DNA from: an uncultured Ruminococcus sp.
GTDB taxonomy: Bacteria > Bacillota > Clostridia > Oscillospirales > Acutalibacteraceae
NCBI GenBank assembly: GCA_905234535.1
Contig: CAJOII010000008.1
Coordinates: 1 to 50,394, forward strand
Direction: 5' to 3'
Length of the DNA stretch: 50,394 bases
The notes below the pieces were generated by a model. It was given only the letters and a program-made list of their open reading frames with translations, was not told where the DNA came from and searched no databases. The position numbers and the translations under genes are program-made. Shown piece after piece: positions 7,286 through 16,769 of the stretch. Within the stretch, counting starts at the first letter, position 1, and every line of letters begins with the position of its first letter.

Positions 7286-8422
7286 GTGACGAACGGAACA
7301 ATCCTATATACGGGCAACTTTGAACTGCCTGATAAGAACGCCGCTGCGCACCGCGTGATGAACAACGCGAAGATCTTTCATGCGCTCGGCTACAGAACAG
7401 CGTTTCTCGGTGTGGTCAGGAACGAGAGCTTTGACGGTATCAGACAGTCCTCCTTTGATGAGGATATTTACGAAGAATCGTATCCCGAGTCGTCGAAAGA
7501 ATGGCTCAGACATATTTTTGATACCAAAAACATCAGGGCGCTCGCCGAAAAGTATGATGATGTCAGAATGGTGATCACCTACAACGCTCCTTATGCCGCG
7601 TTCAAGGCGGTCAAAAGAGCCTTTCGAAATACCGCTGTCAAAGTCGCTTATGACTGCACAGAGTGGAACAGCTATGCCGACGGTTCATTTTTGAAACAAT
7701 GGTATAAAAAAATCGATGGGTTTGAAATAGAGCATTTTCTTTCGAAGAAATGTCCGGATTTGATCGTCATCAGCAGTATGATGGAGAGAAAGTATCATAG
7801 ATGTAATCTGCTCAGAATCCCTCCGCTGGTGGATTTAAGCGATCCTGTATGGCATCAGAAGAGAGAAGAACACAGAGGTTTTTTTGAATTCTGTTTTGCG
7901 GGAGAGGTATCTAATAACGAAAGTCTCGACAAGGTCGTCCAGGCTTTCTGTATGATTGACGATCCGGCTTTGAGGCTGAGAATCGTCGGTATCACCAAAG
8001 AGGACTACATCCGGCTGATCCCGTCTCATGAGGCGGCGGTTCGCTCTGATGACAGGATCCGGTTTGAGGGGTATGTCTCCCACGATCTTGCGGTGAAATA
8101 TACGCTCTCCTGTGACTGCTATATTTTTGTCAGAGAGAAGAGCAAACGCAACAGAGCCGGATTCTCGACAAAATTTGTTGAAGCGTATACCTGCGGCGTA
8201 CCGATCATTATGACCGGGTTCGATGATATCGGCAGGTATATCGGATCGAAGGATGACGGGATTCTCCTGAACGATATCTCTGTCGAAGCGGTCAAAGAGT
8301 GTATGCTCGAAATGGCCGCGCACGGGAAGTCAACAGAAAGAAAACTGAGAGAAGTTTTTGACTATCAAAGCTATGTCGGTGAGACAGAAAAATGGGTATT
8401 ACGAAGTCACTTGCAAAGTTAA
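7286..8422 (+). CDS. Glycosyltransferase, GT-B fold (GT4-like), GTG start
   Basis: 378 residues starting at GTG 7286, chosen because GAAAGGTG lies just upstream and no in-frame ATG is close. The opening (ILYTGNFELPDKNAAAHRV) is typical of GT4 enzymes acting on membrane-linked acceptors. The C-terminal half has FCFAGEVSNNESLDKVV and FSTKFVEAYTCGVPIIMT, the donor-binding stretch with the conserved Glu. Sugar specificity is unknown. Its 3' end overlaps the next gene by 31 bp, indicating translational coupling. Confidence 0.8.
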   Translation: MTNGTILYTGNFELPDKNAAAHRVMNNAKIFHALGYRTAFLGVVRNESFDGIRQSSFDEDIYEESYPESSKEWLRHIFDTKNIRALAEKYDDVRMVITYNAPYAAFKAVKRAFRNTAVKVAYDCTEWNSYADGSFLKQWYKKIDGFEIEHFLSKKCPDLIVISSMMERKYHRCNLLRIPPLVDLSDPVWHQKREEHRGFFEFCFAGEVSNNESLDKVVQAFCMIDDPALRLRIVGITKEDYIRLIPSHEAAVRSDDRIRFEGYVSHDLAVKYTLSCDCYIFVREKSKRNRAGFSTKFVEAYTCGVPIIMTGFDDIGRYIGSKDDGILLNDISVEAVKECMLEMAAHGKSTERKLREVFDYQSYVGETEKWVLRSHLQS

Positions 8423-9672
8423 AGAACTTAATATTTCATAAGCGTTCTTCGGTGACGACTTTCATCCAGGAAATCATGCTCTTTTATCTTCTGGTATGGT
8501 CTGTTTCTCCGCCGCTCTGTGTGGATGAGATATTCCGCATCATTGCGCTGGGATGCGCCGTGGGATGGATGGTGCTCAGCTCTGTTAACGGTACACTCAG
8601 GATGGATAAAATCCATAAGCTCGCGCTGGTTTTTGTGCTTTTGATCATGATTATCGCGCTGATAGAGTTCAAGATGGATTTTTCGATGCTGGTCAAGCTG
8701 ATTTCGTACTATATGCTGGTACTTGCGTTTATCATTAACCACTCTTATGAGAAGCGCTGGAACGAGTTGCTGCCGATGATCCTTTTCTGTATGCTGCTGC
8801 TGATTATATTCAACCTGATCACCTTCAAAGAGCTGATGGTTGATTCGTCCCTGGCGAGAAGAATCGCCAAGTCGGACGAGACTCTGTATTCGTATATGCG
8901 CCGCGGCGTCGGAGGATATTCTCTGATTTATACTCAGGTAATTCTGTTCCCTGTGATTGTGCTGTGGACAATCAAATCTTTCTCAAAACACAAAATTTAT
9001 TTTGCTTTCGGCGCGGTCTGGATCGTATCATATCTTATGTTTATTATGAAAGCGGGATACTCCATAGCGATTGTCACTTCTGTTATCAGCTTGATTATTC
9101 TGGCGTTCTACCGCAGGAAGAGCTTTATCCCCGCGCTGTTCGTATCTCTTGCGGTGGTTGTGCTGCTCGTCTGGTTGATCGGGTATGTAGAGCCTGTCAG
9201 AGAATTTCTGCTCCGGCTGTTCAACGGAACTACTATCGCCAAGAAGATCAACGATATATATAACTCTATCCACGGAGCAGAAACAGCGGATTCCATCGAG
9301 TCGAGGATTATCCGCTACCTCGCGTCACTGAGGACGATCGTCCGCTATCCGCTTATCGGCAGTCTCTGGTTTGATTCCGGCGGCGGACACTCTATGATTC
9401 TCGATACTTTCGCGAAATACGGTGTATGGGGCGGGCTGCTATATGTGAATATGCTCTACTGTGTCCCGATCTATATCAAGAAAAATATAACCGATATCAG
9501 GGACCATAGAATTGCGAACAGCCTGATCGTATCGCTTGTCATGGTTACAGTTCTCGACTCCGTTTCGTATGAGATGATCTTTCCGATTCTTATTATGATC
9601 CCGGTTTTGCTTTCTGAGATTTATTCTTGGCGTACAAAGGCGGATGCTCTATCCGCCGGACAGGAAGGCTGA
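8392..9672 (+). CDS. O-antigen polymerase/ligase-like membrane protein (Wzy or WaaL type)
   Basis: 426 residues with about ten to twelve hydrophobic segments from residue 25 onward. A larger hydrophilic loop lies at about 260-320, followed by GSLWFDSGGGHSMIL and a glycine-rich helix (KYGVWGGLLYVNML), the usual pattern of the O-antigen ligase/polymerase superfamily. Such proteins join repeat units or attach finished glycan to an acceptor at the outer face of the membrane. The start codon lies inside the preceding gene. Polymerase and ligase roles cannot be told apart here; the presence of an ABC exporter downstream makes a ligase or attachment role worth considering. Confidence 0.75.
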   Translation: MGITKSLAKLKNLIFHKRSSVTTFIQEIMLFYLLVWSVSPPLCVDEIFRIIALGCAVGWMVLSSVNGTLRMDKIHKLALVFVLLIMIIALIEFKMDFSMLVKLISYYMLVLAFIINHSYEKRWNELLPMILFCMLLLIIFNLITFKELMVDSSLARRIAKSDETLYSYMRRGVGGYSLIYTQVILFPVIVLWTIKSFSKHKIYFAFGAVWIVSYLMFIMKAGYSIAIVTSVISLIILAFYRRKSFIPALFVSLAVVVLLVWLIGYVEPVREFLLRLFNGTTIAKKINDIYNSIHGAETADSIESRIIRYLASLRTIVRYPLIGSLWFDSGGGHSMILDTFAKYGVWGGLLYVNMLYCVPIYIKKNITDIRDHRIANSLIVSLVMVTVLDSVSYEMIFPILIMIPVLLSEIYSWRTKADALSAGQEG

Positions 9673-9673
9673 T

Positions 9674-10867
9674 ATGGCTAAAATATTGTTTATTCATCAT
9701 TCCGGTCTGATCGGCGGCGCGGGCGTGAGCTTGTATAATGTTGTTAAAACGCTGTCGGATGAGAATGAGATCACGGTATGTCTGTCATCCGAGCCGGATG
9801 ATATGCTCCGTCTGTTCGAGGGACTTCATAAGGAGCGGGGCGTCAGGGTGATCTCCTACGGCAGAAGGATTGGCGCGATCCCGTTCTACAGCGGGGGAGA
9901 CGGGGCTTTGAGCCCGAGGATGTTTTACCGCGTTTCGCTGATTTTGAAACAAAAACAATATTGGAACCGTTTGATCAGAGAAGAGAACCCCGATACGGTT
10001 GTCGTCAACTCCAAGACGACCGCGTGGATGAGCTCTCTGTCTGAGGTCAAAAAAAGATACAGTATCTGTTTCGTTCGTGAAACAATCAAAGGAAACACGA
10101 ACCATCCCCTTAACCGCAAGATCAGAAAATATCTTGACGGGTTTTCCAAGGTTGTTTTTCTTTCAAAATACGATGAAGAGCGCGAGGGGCTCGTGAAAGC
10201 CTCCACAGAGGTGATCCACAATTATGTCTCCGACAACCAGTTTGATCTGACGCTGAAAAGAGAAGAAGCGGCTGAAAGATTAGGGATCGATCCAAAAGGG
10301 TTCAATGTTCTGTATGTCGGCGGTGTATCTGAGATCAAAGGCTTTGATATAGCGGTGCGCGCTGTGCTCTCGTGTCCTGATGATGTCCGATTGATCGTTG
10401 CGGGAAACACCCTTGACGACGCGGCGCTGTCAAAAGATAAAAGGGAACGGCGCTATGTTCGGTACTGGAAGGATTATGTCTCTCTGAATGATCCGAAGCG
10501 TCGGATCCGCTTTGTCGGCAGACAGCAGGATATGTCCGCGTGTTATACGCTGTCGGATGTCCTTCTGTTCCCGATGCGCCATCCCCATCAGGCTCGTCCC
10601 GCGTTTGAGGCGGGGTATTTTCACAAGCCGGTGATCATCACCGATTTTGAGAATATCCGCGAGTTTGTCAGAGATCATGACAACGGACTCCTTGCGGAGA
10701 ACGAGAGCGTTGAGGAGTTTGCCGACGCCGTCCTTGCTCTGAGAAATAATCAAGCCCTTCGAAGGACGATAGGCGAGAACAACCGCAGGAACACAGACGA
10801 GAATCATAACATGACCGCGGCGTGTCAGAAAATTCGTGATCTTATGAAGGAGAACGCGGGTTCATGA
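9674..10867 (+). CDS. Glycosyltransferase, GT-B fold (GT4-like)
   Basis: 397 residues from ATG 9674, chosen over an upstream in-frame ATG at 9644 because AGGAAGG precedes it and the protein then opens with MAKILFIHHSGLIGGAGVS, the usual GT4 first strand and glycine-rich loop. The C-terminal half has VLYVGGVSEIKGFDIAVRA and RPAFEAGYFHKPVIITD, the donor-site region. It starts 1 bp after the Wzy-like stop and ends with a 4-bp ATGA overlap with the next gene. Donor sugar unknown. Confidence 0.82.
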   Translation: MAKILFIHHSGLIGGAGVSLYNVVKTLSDENEITVCLSSEPDDMLRLFEGLHKERGVRVISYGRRIGAIPFYSGGDGALSPRMFYRVSLILKQKQYWNRLIREENPDTVVVNSKTTAWMSSLSEVKKRYSICFVRETIKGNTNHPLNRKIRKYLDGFSKVVFLSKYDEEREGLVKASTEVIHNYVSDNQFDLTLKREEAAERLGIDPKGFNVLYVGGVSEIKGFDIAVRAVLSCPDDVRLIVAGNTLDDAALSKDKRERRYVRYWKDYVSLNDPKRRIRFVGRQQDMSACYTLSDVLLFPMRHPHQARPAFEAGYFHKPVIITDFENIREFVRDHDNGLLAENESVEEFADAVLALRNNQALRRTIGENNRRNTDENHNMTAACQKIRDLMKENAGS

Positions 10868-12036
10868 AAATACTACACTTTTGTATGCAGGCTCCGTTTA
10901 CGGAGAACTACAGCTATCAGGATAACCTTCTGACCGAGTATCAGCATAAACACGGACATGATGTCCGGATCGTCACCACGACCAAGACCCGCGGCAAAGA
11001 CGGAAGGTACACCTATACCGCTCCGTGTCATAAAATGATGGACAACGGAGTTGAACTGTTGCGTCTACAAGTGAAGAGCAGGCTGAGAAATGCATTCGGA
11101 AACTATCGCGGAATGCTCGGGCAAATGATTGACTATCAGCCGGATCTGATTTTTATTCACGGACTGTGTTCGTTTATTCCGAAGGATGCGATTCGGTATA
11201 AGAAGGAATACCGACCCGGACTGCATATTGTTGCCGACAGTCATCAGGACGCATGGACGACAGATACAGAGGATCCTCTTTCATCCGCGATGATGGCGGC
11301 GCATCGGCGCGGCTGGAAGCGCTGGATAAATGATATCGACAAAGTATATGCTACCACTTCGTGGAGAGCTGCTTTCGCGCATAAGTATTACGGGATCCCG
11401 TATGAAAAGCTGGATGTTCTGATTATGGGGATCGACGAGGACAGCCTTCCGCGCGACAGAGAGGGCGTCAGAAAAGAGCTTCGGAGAGCGCTTGGTATTC
11501 CCGACCGCGCTTTTGTATTTATCAGCGGGGGAAAGCTGGATAAGAACAAGCATATCCTGGAGGCGATGAGGGCTTTCTCTCTGATCTCTTCCGCCGACGC
11601 ATACTTTGTTGTATTCGGTTCGGTCTCAGACGATATACAGAAAGAGTTTTTTGAGCTGTGTGATGCCGATGACCGGATCCGATATCTCGATTATCTTGAT
11701 TCAAAGGTCATTAAGAAATATCTGATGTCATCGGATTTCGGCGTGTTTGTCGGCAGACACTCGGTCCTTTGGGAAGAGGCGGTCGGCTGTTCGCTGCCCT
11801 GTCTGTTCCATCGATATGAAGAAAAGGATCACACCAATGTTTGTGATAACGCGGTCTGTATTGACACGCCCGATGAAGATACGATCCGCGGCTATATGGA
11901 CAAAGTGCTGACCGATCGGGTTTACTACGCTCAGATGAAGAGAAACGCCGAGAAAGCCGCGAAGGTTTTTTCATATCATACTATCGCCGAAAAATCTGTT
12001 GAATGTTGTAACGAGGAGCACAATGACAAGTTCTAA
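10864..12036 (+). CDS. Glycosyltransferase-like protein, GT-B fold
   Basis: 390 residues, GT4-like: MKILHFCMQAPFTENYSYQ at the N-terminus, FIHGLCSFIP and the Asp/His region ADSHQDAWTTDTEDP in the first half, FISGGKLDKNKHILEAM opening the second half. The donor-site motif is weaker than in its neighbours (LWEEAVGCSLPCLF in place of the usual ExxPxxxxEA), so it is a less certain enzyme. It overlaps the previous gene by 4 bp and the next one by 14 bp, so these genes are probably translated together. Confidence 0.75.
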   Translation: MKILHFCMQAPFTENYSYQDNLLTEYQHKHGHDVRIVTTTKTRGKDGRYTYTAPCHKMMDNGVELLRLQVKSRLRNAFGNYRGMLGQMIDYQPDLIFIHGLCSFIPKDAIRYKKEYRPGLHIVADSHQDAWTTDTEDPLSSAMMAAHRRGWKRWINDIDKVYATTSWRAAFAHKYYGIPYEKLDVLIMGIDEDSLPRDREGVRKELRRALGIPDRAFVFISGGKLDKNKHILEAMRAFSLISSADAYFVVFGSVSDDIQKEFFELCDADDRIRYLDYLDSKVIKKYLMSSDFGVFVGRHSVLWEEAVGCSLPCLFHRYEEKDHTNVCDNAVCIDTPDEDTIRGYMDKVLTDRVYYAQMKRNAEKAAKVFSYHTIAEKSVECCNEEHNDKF

Positions 12037-14236
12037 CCCGCTGATCAGCGTCATCATTCCTGTTTATAATGTGGAGCAATACCTCAGAGAGTGTCTGGAC
12101 AGTGTCAGAAAACAGTCTTTTGAGCATTTTGAAGTGATTCTGGCAGATGACGGATCGACGGATGCGTCTGCCGATATCTGCCGTGAATACTGCGAGGCCG
12201 ACCCTCGCTTCCGTTATTATTTAAAGAGCAACGGCGGGGCTTCTTCCGCGAGAAATCTCGGACTTGACTGTGCAGGGGGGGAATGGATCTTTTTCCTTGA
12301 CAGCGACGACTATCTCGACCCTGCCGCGCTGGAACGCCTGTATCGGGTCGCCGTCAAAGAAAACGCGGACTTCGTCTTTTCAGAGGCGATCGCTTTTGAC
12401 GATACGACCGGAAAATCCTATGACAATAAGAATACCTATCATAAATACTATCCCGCGGGAAATCCTCAGCGCATTATGCGCGAGATGATATACCACCGCG
12501 AGTTCCATGTCGCCATTTGGGCGATGCTGATTTCGAAACGCTTATTTGAAGCCTACGGTCTGCGTTTTGTCGAGGGAATCATGTATGAAGATATGATTCT
12601 TTCCTATCAGATCTACGCGCTCTCTGACAAAGCGGCGCATCTTCATGAAGCGCTCTATCACAGAAGATACAGAGAGAACTCTGTGATGACCTCCAAGAGG
12701 ACCGTAAAGAATTTTATCAGCGCGAAGTCGGTCTACGACACCGTGTCGGCGTTTTCTGCGGAGATTCTCGATGAAAGAAGAAATACCGCGCATGTGATCC
12801 GCTGTGCCTATAACGCGCTGAGTATCTACAGGTCTCTTTCCGCTGCCGAAAAAATCGTGCAGCGAGAAGCGTTTCGACAGCTGAAGCGGGATATTGCCGC
12901 GCACCGCGCCTACGGGGACACCGCTTTGAGGCTTTGCTGCCGAGGATATCCGTTCTGGGCGGCGTATAAAGCGGCGCGAAAGCTGTTCGTCAGTGAGAAG
13001 CCGGACACCTCTCTCTATCTTTGTGAGAATAAAGAGAAGAGGAAAGTGATGTTGCTGCTGCCTCATATGGTCGGCGGCGGCGCGGAGCGTGTTGCGGCGC
13101 AGCTGTTGAACTGTATGGACGAGTGCGGGATTGACACACGCTTCTTTCTCACATCGGATAAGAGAAGCGAGGTGGTCAGAAGCGACTTGAGCGAGCATAT
13201 CCCGCTGTTTCTTTTCAAAGAAGAGATGCCTTCTGAGTCGGCGTTAAGCCTGTTCTGCCGCCGGTTATCAGAGGGATTGTCATCCTTGCTGTGCAAGCCC
13301 TTTGAGCTTTTACACAGGGATGTTCCCGCTGATTTGGCGAAGCTGTCGCTTATCAGTCAATACGGCAGAGAGATCCGCTTTACGCGGGAGCTGCTGAAGG
13401 CGGATCCCGATTTGACCGTGATCGTATTTTTACAGCCGACGATCCCGATCGTGCTGCTCGCGGCAAAGGACCTCAAGAACAGGATCATTATTTCCGAGCG
13501 CGCGGATCCGAACCGACTGATGAAGAAGCGCTACGGCAGAAAGTTCATCGAAAAGTACTATCCCCGCGCGGACGCCGCGGTATTTCAGACCGATGACGCA
13601 AGGGCGGTCTATCCGAAGTCGGTCGCTGATAAAGGTGTCGTGATCTTCAACCCCGTCAAGCCGAACCTGCCCGCGCCGTACCATGGAAAGAGAAATCACA
13701 CTATCACCACCTTCTGCAGAATATCCAAGCAGAAGAATCTACCGCTTCTGATCGAAGCATTTGCAAAAATCCACAAAAACTATCCTGACTTTACACTGAG
13801 AATCATCGGAGATACGGTGAACGCTGAAGGAGAAGAGGTATACGCAATCCTTAGAAGAATGATCTCGGATAACGGTATTGAGGACGCAGTTCGTTTTGAG
13901 CCGTTTGACTCGGATGTCCACCGATCGATCCTCAAGGATGCGATGTATGTCAACTCCTCTGACTTTGAGGGAATCTCCAACGCAATGCTCGAGGCGATGG
14001 CGATCGGCATGCCGGTGGTTTGCACCGACTGCCCCATCGGCGGCGCGAGAGCGATGATCAAAGACGGGGAGAACGGGCTGCTGGTTCCCATTCGTGATGC
14101 CGAAGCGCTGTGTCAGGCGATGAAGCTGCTTGTTGAGGATCGGGAAGTATCTCAGACCTTATCACAGAACGCTTCACACCTGCGAGAGGAGCTTTCTGTG
14201 GAAACGATAGCAAAAAAATGGGAAGAACTGCTGTAA
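12023..14236 (+). CDS. Two-domain glycosyltransferase: GT2 fused to GT4
   Basis: 737 residues from ATG 12023, preceded by GAGGAG; an in-frame upstream codon at 11999 would lie deep in the previous gene. Residues 1-330 form a GT-A family 2 transferase: SVIIPVYNVEQYLRECLDS, DDGSTDAS, and the metal-binding FLDSDD at 91-96. After a short hydrophobic link, residues from about 343 form a complete GT-B family 4 transferase beginning MLLLPHMVGGGAERVA, with FCRISKQKNLPLLIEAF and EGISNAMLEAMAIGMPVVC. Two catalytic folds on one chain suggest two successive sugar additions. No frameshift is seen at the junction. Confidence 0.85.
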   Translation: MTSSNPLISVIIPVYNVEQYLRECLDSVRKQSFEHFEVILADDGSTDASADICREYCEADPRFRYYLKSNGGASSARNLGLDCAGGEWIFFLDSDDYLDPAALERLYRVAVKENADFVFSEAIAFDDTTGKSYDNKNTYHKYYPAGNPQRIMREMIYHREFHVAIWAMLISKRLFEAYGLRFVEGIMYEDMILSYQIYALSDKAAHLHEALYHRRYRENSVMTSKRTVKNFISAKSVYDTVSAFSAEILDERRNTAHVIRCAYNALSIYRSLSAAEKIVQREAFRQLKRDIAAHRAYGDTALRLCCRGYPFWAAYKAARKLFVSEKPDTSLYLCENKEKRKVMLLLPHMVGGGAERVAAQLLNCMDECGIDTRFFLTSDKRSEVVRSDLSEHIPLFLFKEEMPSESALSLFCRRLSEGLSSLLCKPFELLHRDVPADLAKLSLISQYGREIRFTRELLKADPDLTVIVFLQPTIPIVLLAAKDLKNRIIISERADPNRLMKKRYGRKFIEKYYPRADAAVFQTDDARAVYPKSVADKGVVIFNPVKPNLPAPYHGKRNHTITTFCRISKQKNLPLLIEAFAKIHKNYPDFTLRIIGDTVNAEGEEVYAILRRMISDNGIEDAVRFEPFDSDVHRSILKDAMYVNSSDFEGISNAMLEAMAIGMPVVCTDCPIGGARAMIKDGENGLLVPIRDAEALCQAMKLLVEDREVSQTLSQNASHLREELSVETIAKKWEELL

Positions 14237-14279
14237 AAAGACCGGATATGCTGACCGGATCGGTAAGGGAGTGATGTCA

Positions 14280-15533
14280 ATGAAGCCTAAGTTGATTATT
14301 CTGACGAATATCTATCCGTTCGGAAACGGAGAGACCTTTGTCGGTAACGAGCTGCAAATACTGAAAGAGTATTTCACGGTTCATCTTATTACGGATTCCT
14401 TTACGGACGGTCCCAACAGGATCAGCCCGAGTGAAGATATCAAAGTGAGCCGTGTTCCCAATCTGATCTGGTCAAATCCCGACAGCAGGAAAAAAGCCTT
14501 ATACCGCTGCCTGACAACGCCCGAACTGAGGGGTGAACTTTTGAAGGTCTTATTTCAGTATAAAGGAAAAGCAAGACCGTATGTAAAAAGTATTTACTCC
14601 TCTGTCGCTTTGGGTGAGGCGTATTATTCCTATTTAATCGACAACCATCTTCTCGATGTGGATGAGCCTGCGATCATTTATTCTTTTTGGAACAGCTACA
14701 AATTATCTCCTTTTCTGGTGAGATCAAAGAAGAAGCGTCCTTGGAAAATCGTCTCGCGGATCCATAGCAGAGACTTCTATCATGACAGTCATCCGCTCAA
14801 GAGACAACCGATCAAGAGTCTGAATAAAAGGCTGGACCGGCTATACTTTTTATCCCGGAGCGCTTTCGCGTACTACTGTGAAAATTTCAGAAAGTTACCT
14901 GCGAACTGCGGCAAAATTATGCCTTTAGGCACATTCAATACCTATGGCGCCCGTAAAGAAAGAAACCGGCGCGAGTGTTTTGTGATCGTTACCTGCTCCA
15001 GGGTCGTTCGAGTCAAACGCCTTGATCGGGTTGTAGAAGCGCTTGCACTCATCAACGATATACAGATCAAATGGATCCATTTCGGAGACGGCGAGCTTAT
15101 GGATGAGACCCAAGAGATGGTCCGTGACCGTATCCGCCGGTCTGATATCACCGTAGAATTTATGGGAGATGTTGAGAACGAAACAATACTCCGGTTTTAT
15201 CACGAGAACTGTCCGGACTGTCTTTTGAATGTTTCGGATGCGGAGGGAACACCGGTTTCTATTATGGAGGCGCTCTCCTTTGGTATCCCGATCATATCTT
15301 TCATGTCGGGAAGTATCCCTGAAATGCTTGAGGGTACGGACAACATTCTGCTGCCGCCGGAGTCAACGCCCGAAGATCTGGCTGACGCGATCAGAAGGGC
15401 CTATGCTCTGAATGATGAAGAGATAGGAAGAATACGAAACGAAAATAAAGAACTGTGGGATATGCGATATAACGCCGACACGAACGGGCGAAAATTTGCA
15501 CAGGATCTTTTGGAACTGTTACAGCCTGTTTAA
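14280..15533 (+). CDS. Glycosyltransferase, GT-B fold (GT4-like)
   Basis: 417 residues from ATG 14280, 9 nt after AAGGGA; the GTG at 14271 and ATG at 14274 are too close to that site. The N-terminus is MKPKLIILTNIYPFGNGET, a GT4 opening often seen in colanic-acid-type transferases. The C-terminal half has VTCSRVVRVKRLDRVVEAL, WIHFGDGELMDE and EGTPVSIMEALSFGIPII. Substrate unknown. It stands alone between short gaps of 43 and 33 bp. Confidence 0.85.
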   Translation: MKPKLIILTNIYPFGNGETFVGNELQILKEYFTVHLITDSFTDGPNRISPSEDIKVSRVPNLIWSNPDSRKKALYRCLTTPELRGELLKVLFQYKGKARPYVKSIYSSVALGEAYYSYLIDNHLLDVDEPAIIYSFWNSYKLSPFLVRSKKKRPWKIVSRIHSRDFYHDSHPLKRQPIKSLNKRLDRLYFLSRSAFAYYCENFRKLPANCGKIMPLGTFNTYGARKERNRRECFVIVTCSRVVRVKRLDRVVEALALINDIQIKWIHFGDGELMDETQEMVRDRIRRSDITVEFMGDVENETILRFYHENCPDCLLNVSDAEGTPVSIMEALSFGIPIISFMSGSIPEMLEGTDNILLPPESTPEDLADAIRRAYALNDEEIGRIRNENKELWDMRYNADTNGRKFAQDLLELLQPV

Positions 15534-15566
15534 CTTAACGAACAGATAGATTGGAGGCGGCTGTAA

Positions 15567-16712
15567 TTGCCTAAGGTAAGTGTTATTGTTCCGGTATATA
15601 ATGCCGAGAAATACTTAGCGCAGTGTCTGGACAGTATTGTTCATCAGACGCTCACGGATATCGAGATCATCCTTGTCAACGACGGCTCTACCGACAGCAG
15701 CGCAGCGATCTGCGAGCGGTATCTGTCGGATGATAGGGTGATCTATATCAACAAAGAGAACGAAGGCGCCGCCGCGGCGCGGCAGGACGGGATCGACCGC
15801 GCGTCAGGCGAGTATCTCGGCTTTGTCGACGCCGATGACTGGCTTGAGCTCGATATGTACGAGAAGATGTATCAGGCGTCTCGGGTCAACAACGCCGACA
15901 TCGTCTTCTGCAACTGTATCAAGAACGAGAACGACAAGCGCTATCCGCCTGCGATCCGTTCGGGCGCGTATGACCGCCTGCAGATCCTTTCTGAGATCCT
16001 GCCGTACTCGATGGCGTATATTGACGAGAAGGGCGATCGGAATAATATCCGCTGGGTCCATTGGCTGAGGATCTTCAAGCGCTCTTTGATCGTTGATAAC
16101 CATATTCGTCACGACCCGCGCTTTCGGCGCAGTCAGGATCTGCAGTTCACCTATGAAGCGACCCTCGCGGCGCAGAGCTATTATTATCTCGGCGACGCGT
16201 ATCTCGTGCATCACCGCATTGTGGACGGTTCGCTGTCGAGAAAGTACAACGAGGAGCTTTGGCAGCTTTATGTGCTGCTGATCGAACGCCTCTATCAGGA
16301 TACGGAGCAGTTTACCGATGCGGATCTGATGCCGCAGATGCACCTGCGCACCTTCTTCTTTGCGATCGAGAGTATCTTAAACGAGATGAAGCCGTCCTTC
16401 CCGTATGATGAGCAGACACGCAGGGACAAGATCAGAGAGATCGTCAGCCATCCGTTATGCGACAGATACTACGGGCATATCGAGACGGAGAAGCTCAACC
16501 GGATCAATCGCGCATACTACGATCTGATCCATGAGAAGGATGTCGAGGGGCTGATTTCTCTGACTGAGCAGCAGATGCAGAAGTCCTCACGGAAGAACAG
16601 CCGTTATACCCGCGCGGTGGAAGCCATCAAGCGGCTGCCGGCGCTAAGAAACCTTTATACATATATTCACAAAAAAAGAGAAGAAAGGCGGTTGAAAGAA
16701 CAGACTCGATAA
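15567..16712 (+). CDS. Glycosyltransferase family 2 (GT-A fold), TTG start
   Basis: 381 residues. The start is TTG 15567, supported by GGAGG 9 nt upstream and by the protein opening PKVSVIVPVYNAEKYLAQC, which leaves no room for a later start. NDGSTDSS and the metal-binding DADD (GFVDADDW) are present; the remainder is the usual family-2 acceptor part followed by a basic C-terminus. It probably adds a sugar on the cytoplasmic side. The rare start codon may lower its expression relative to its neighbours. Confidence 0.85.
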   Translation: MPKVSVIVPVYNAEKYLAQCLDSIVHQTLTDIEIILVNDGSTDSSAAICERYLSDDRVIYINKENEGAAAARQDGIDRASGEYLGFVDADDWLELDMYEKMYQASRVNNADIVFCNCIKNENDKRYPPAIRSGAYDRLQILSEILPYSMAYIDEKGDRNNIRWVHWLRIFKRSLIVDNHIRHDPRFRRSQDLQFTYEATLAAQSYYYLGDAYLVHHRIVDGSLSRKYNEELWQLYVLLIERLYQDTEQFTDADLMPQMHLRTFFFAIESILNEMKPSFPYDEQTRRDKIREIVSHPLCDRYYGHIETEKLNRINRAYYDLIHEKDVEGLISLTEQQMQKSSRKNSRYTRAVEAIKRLPALRNLYTYIHKKREERRLKEQTR

Positions 16713-16769
16713 ATCTGTACAAAACCGCATTACTGTTTTCGAAAACACCGATAAGGAGATGATTGTCAT

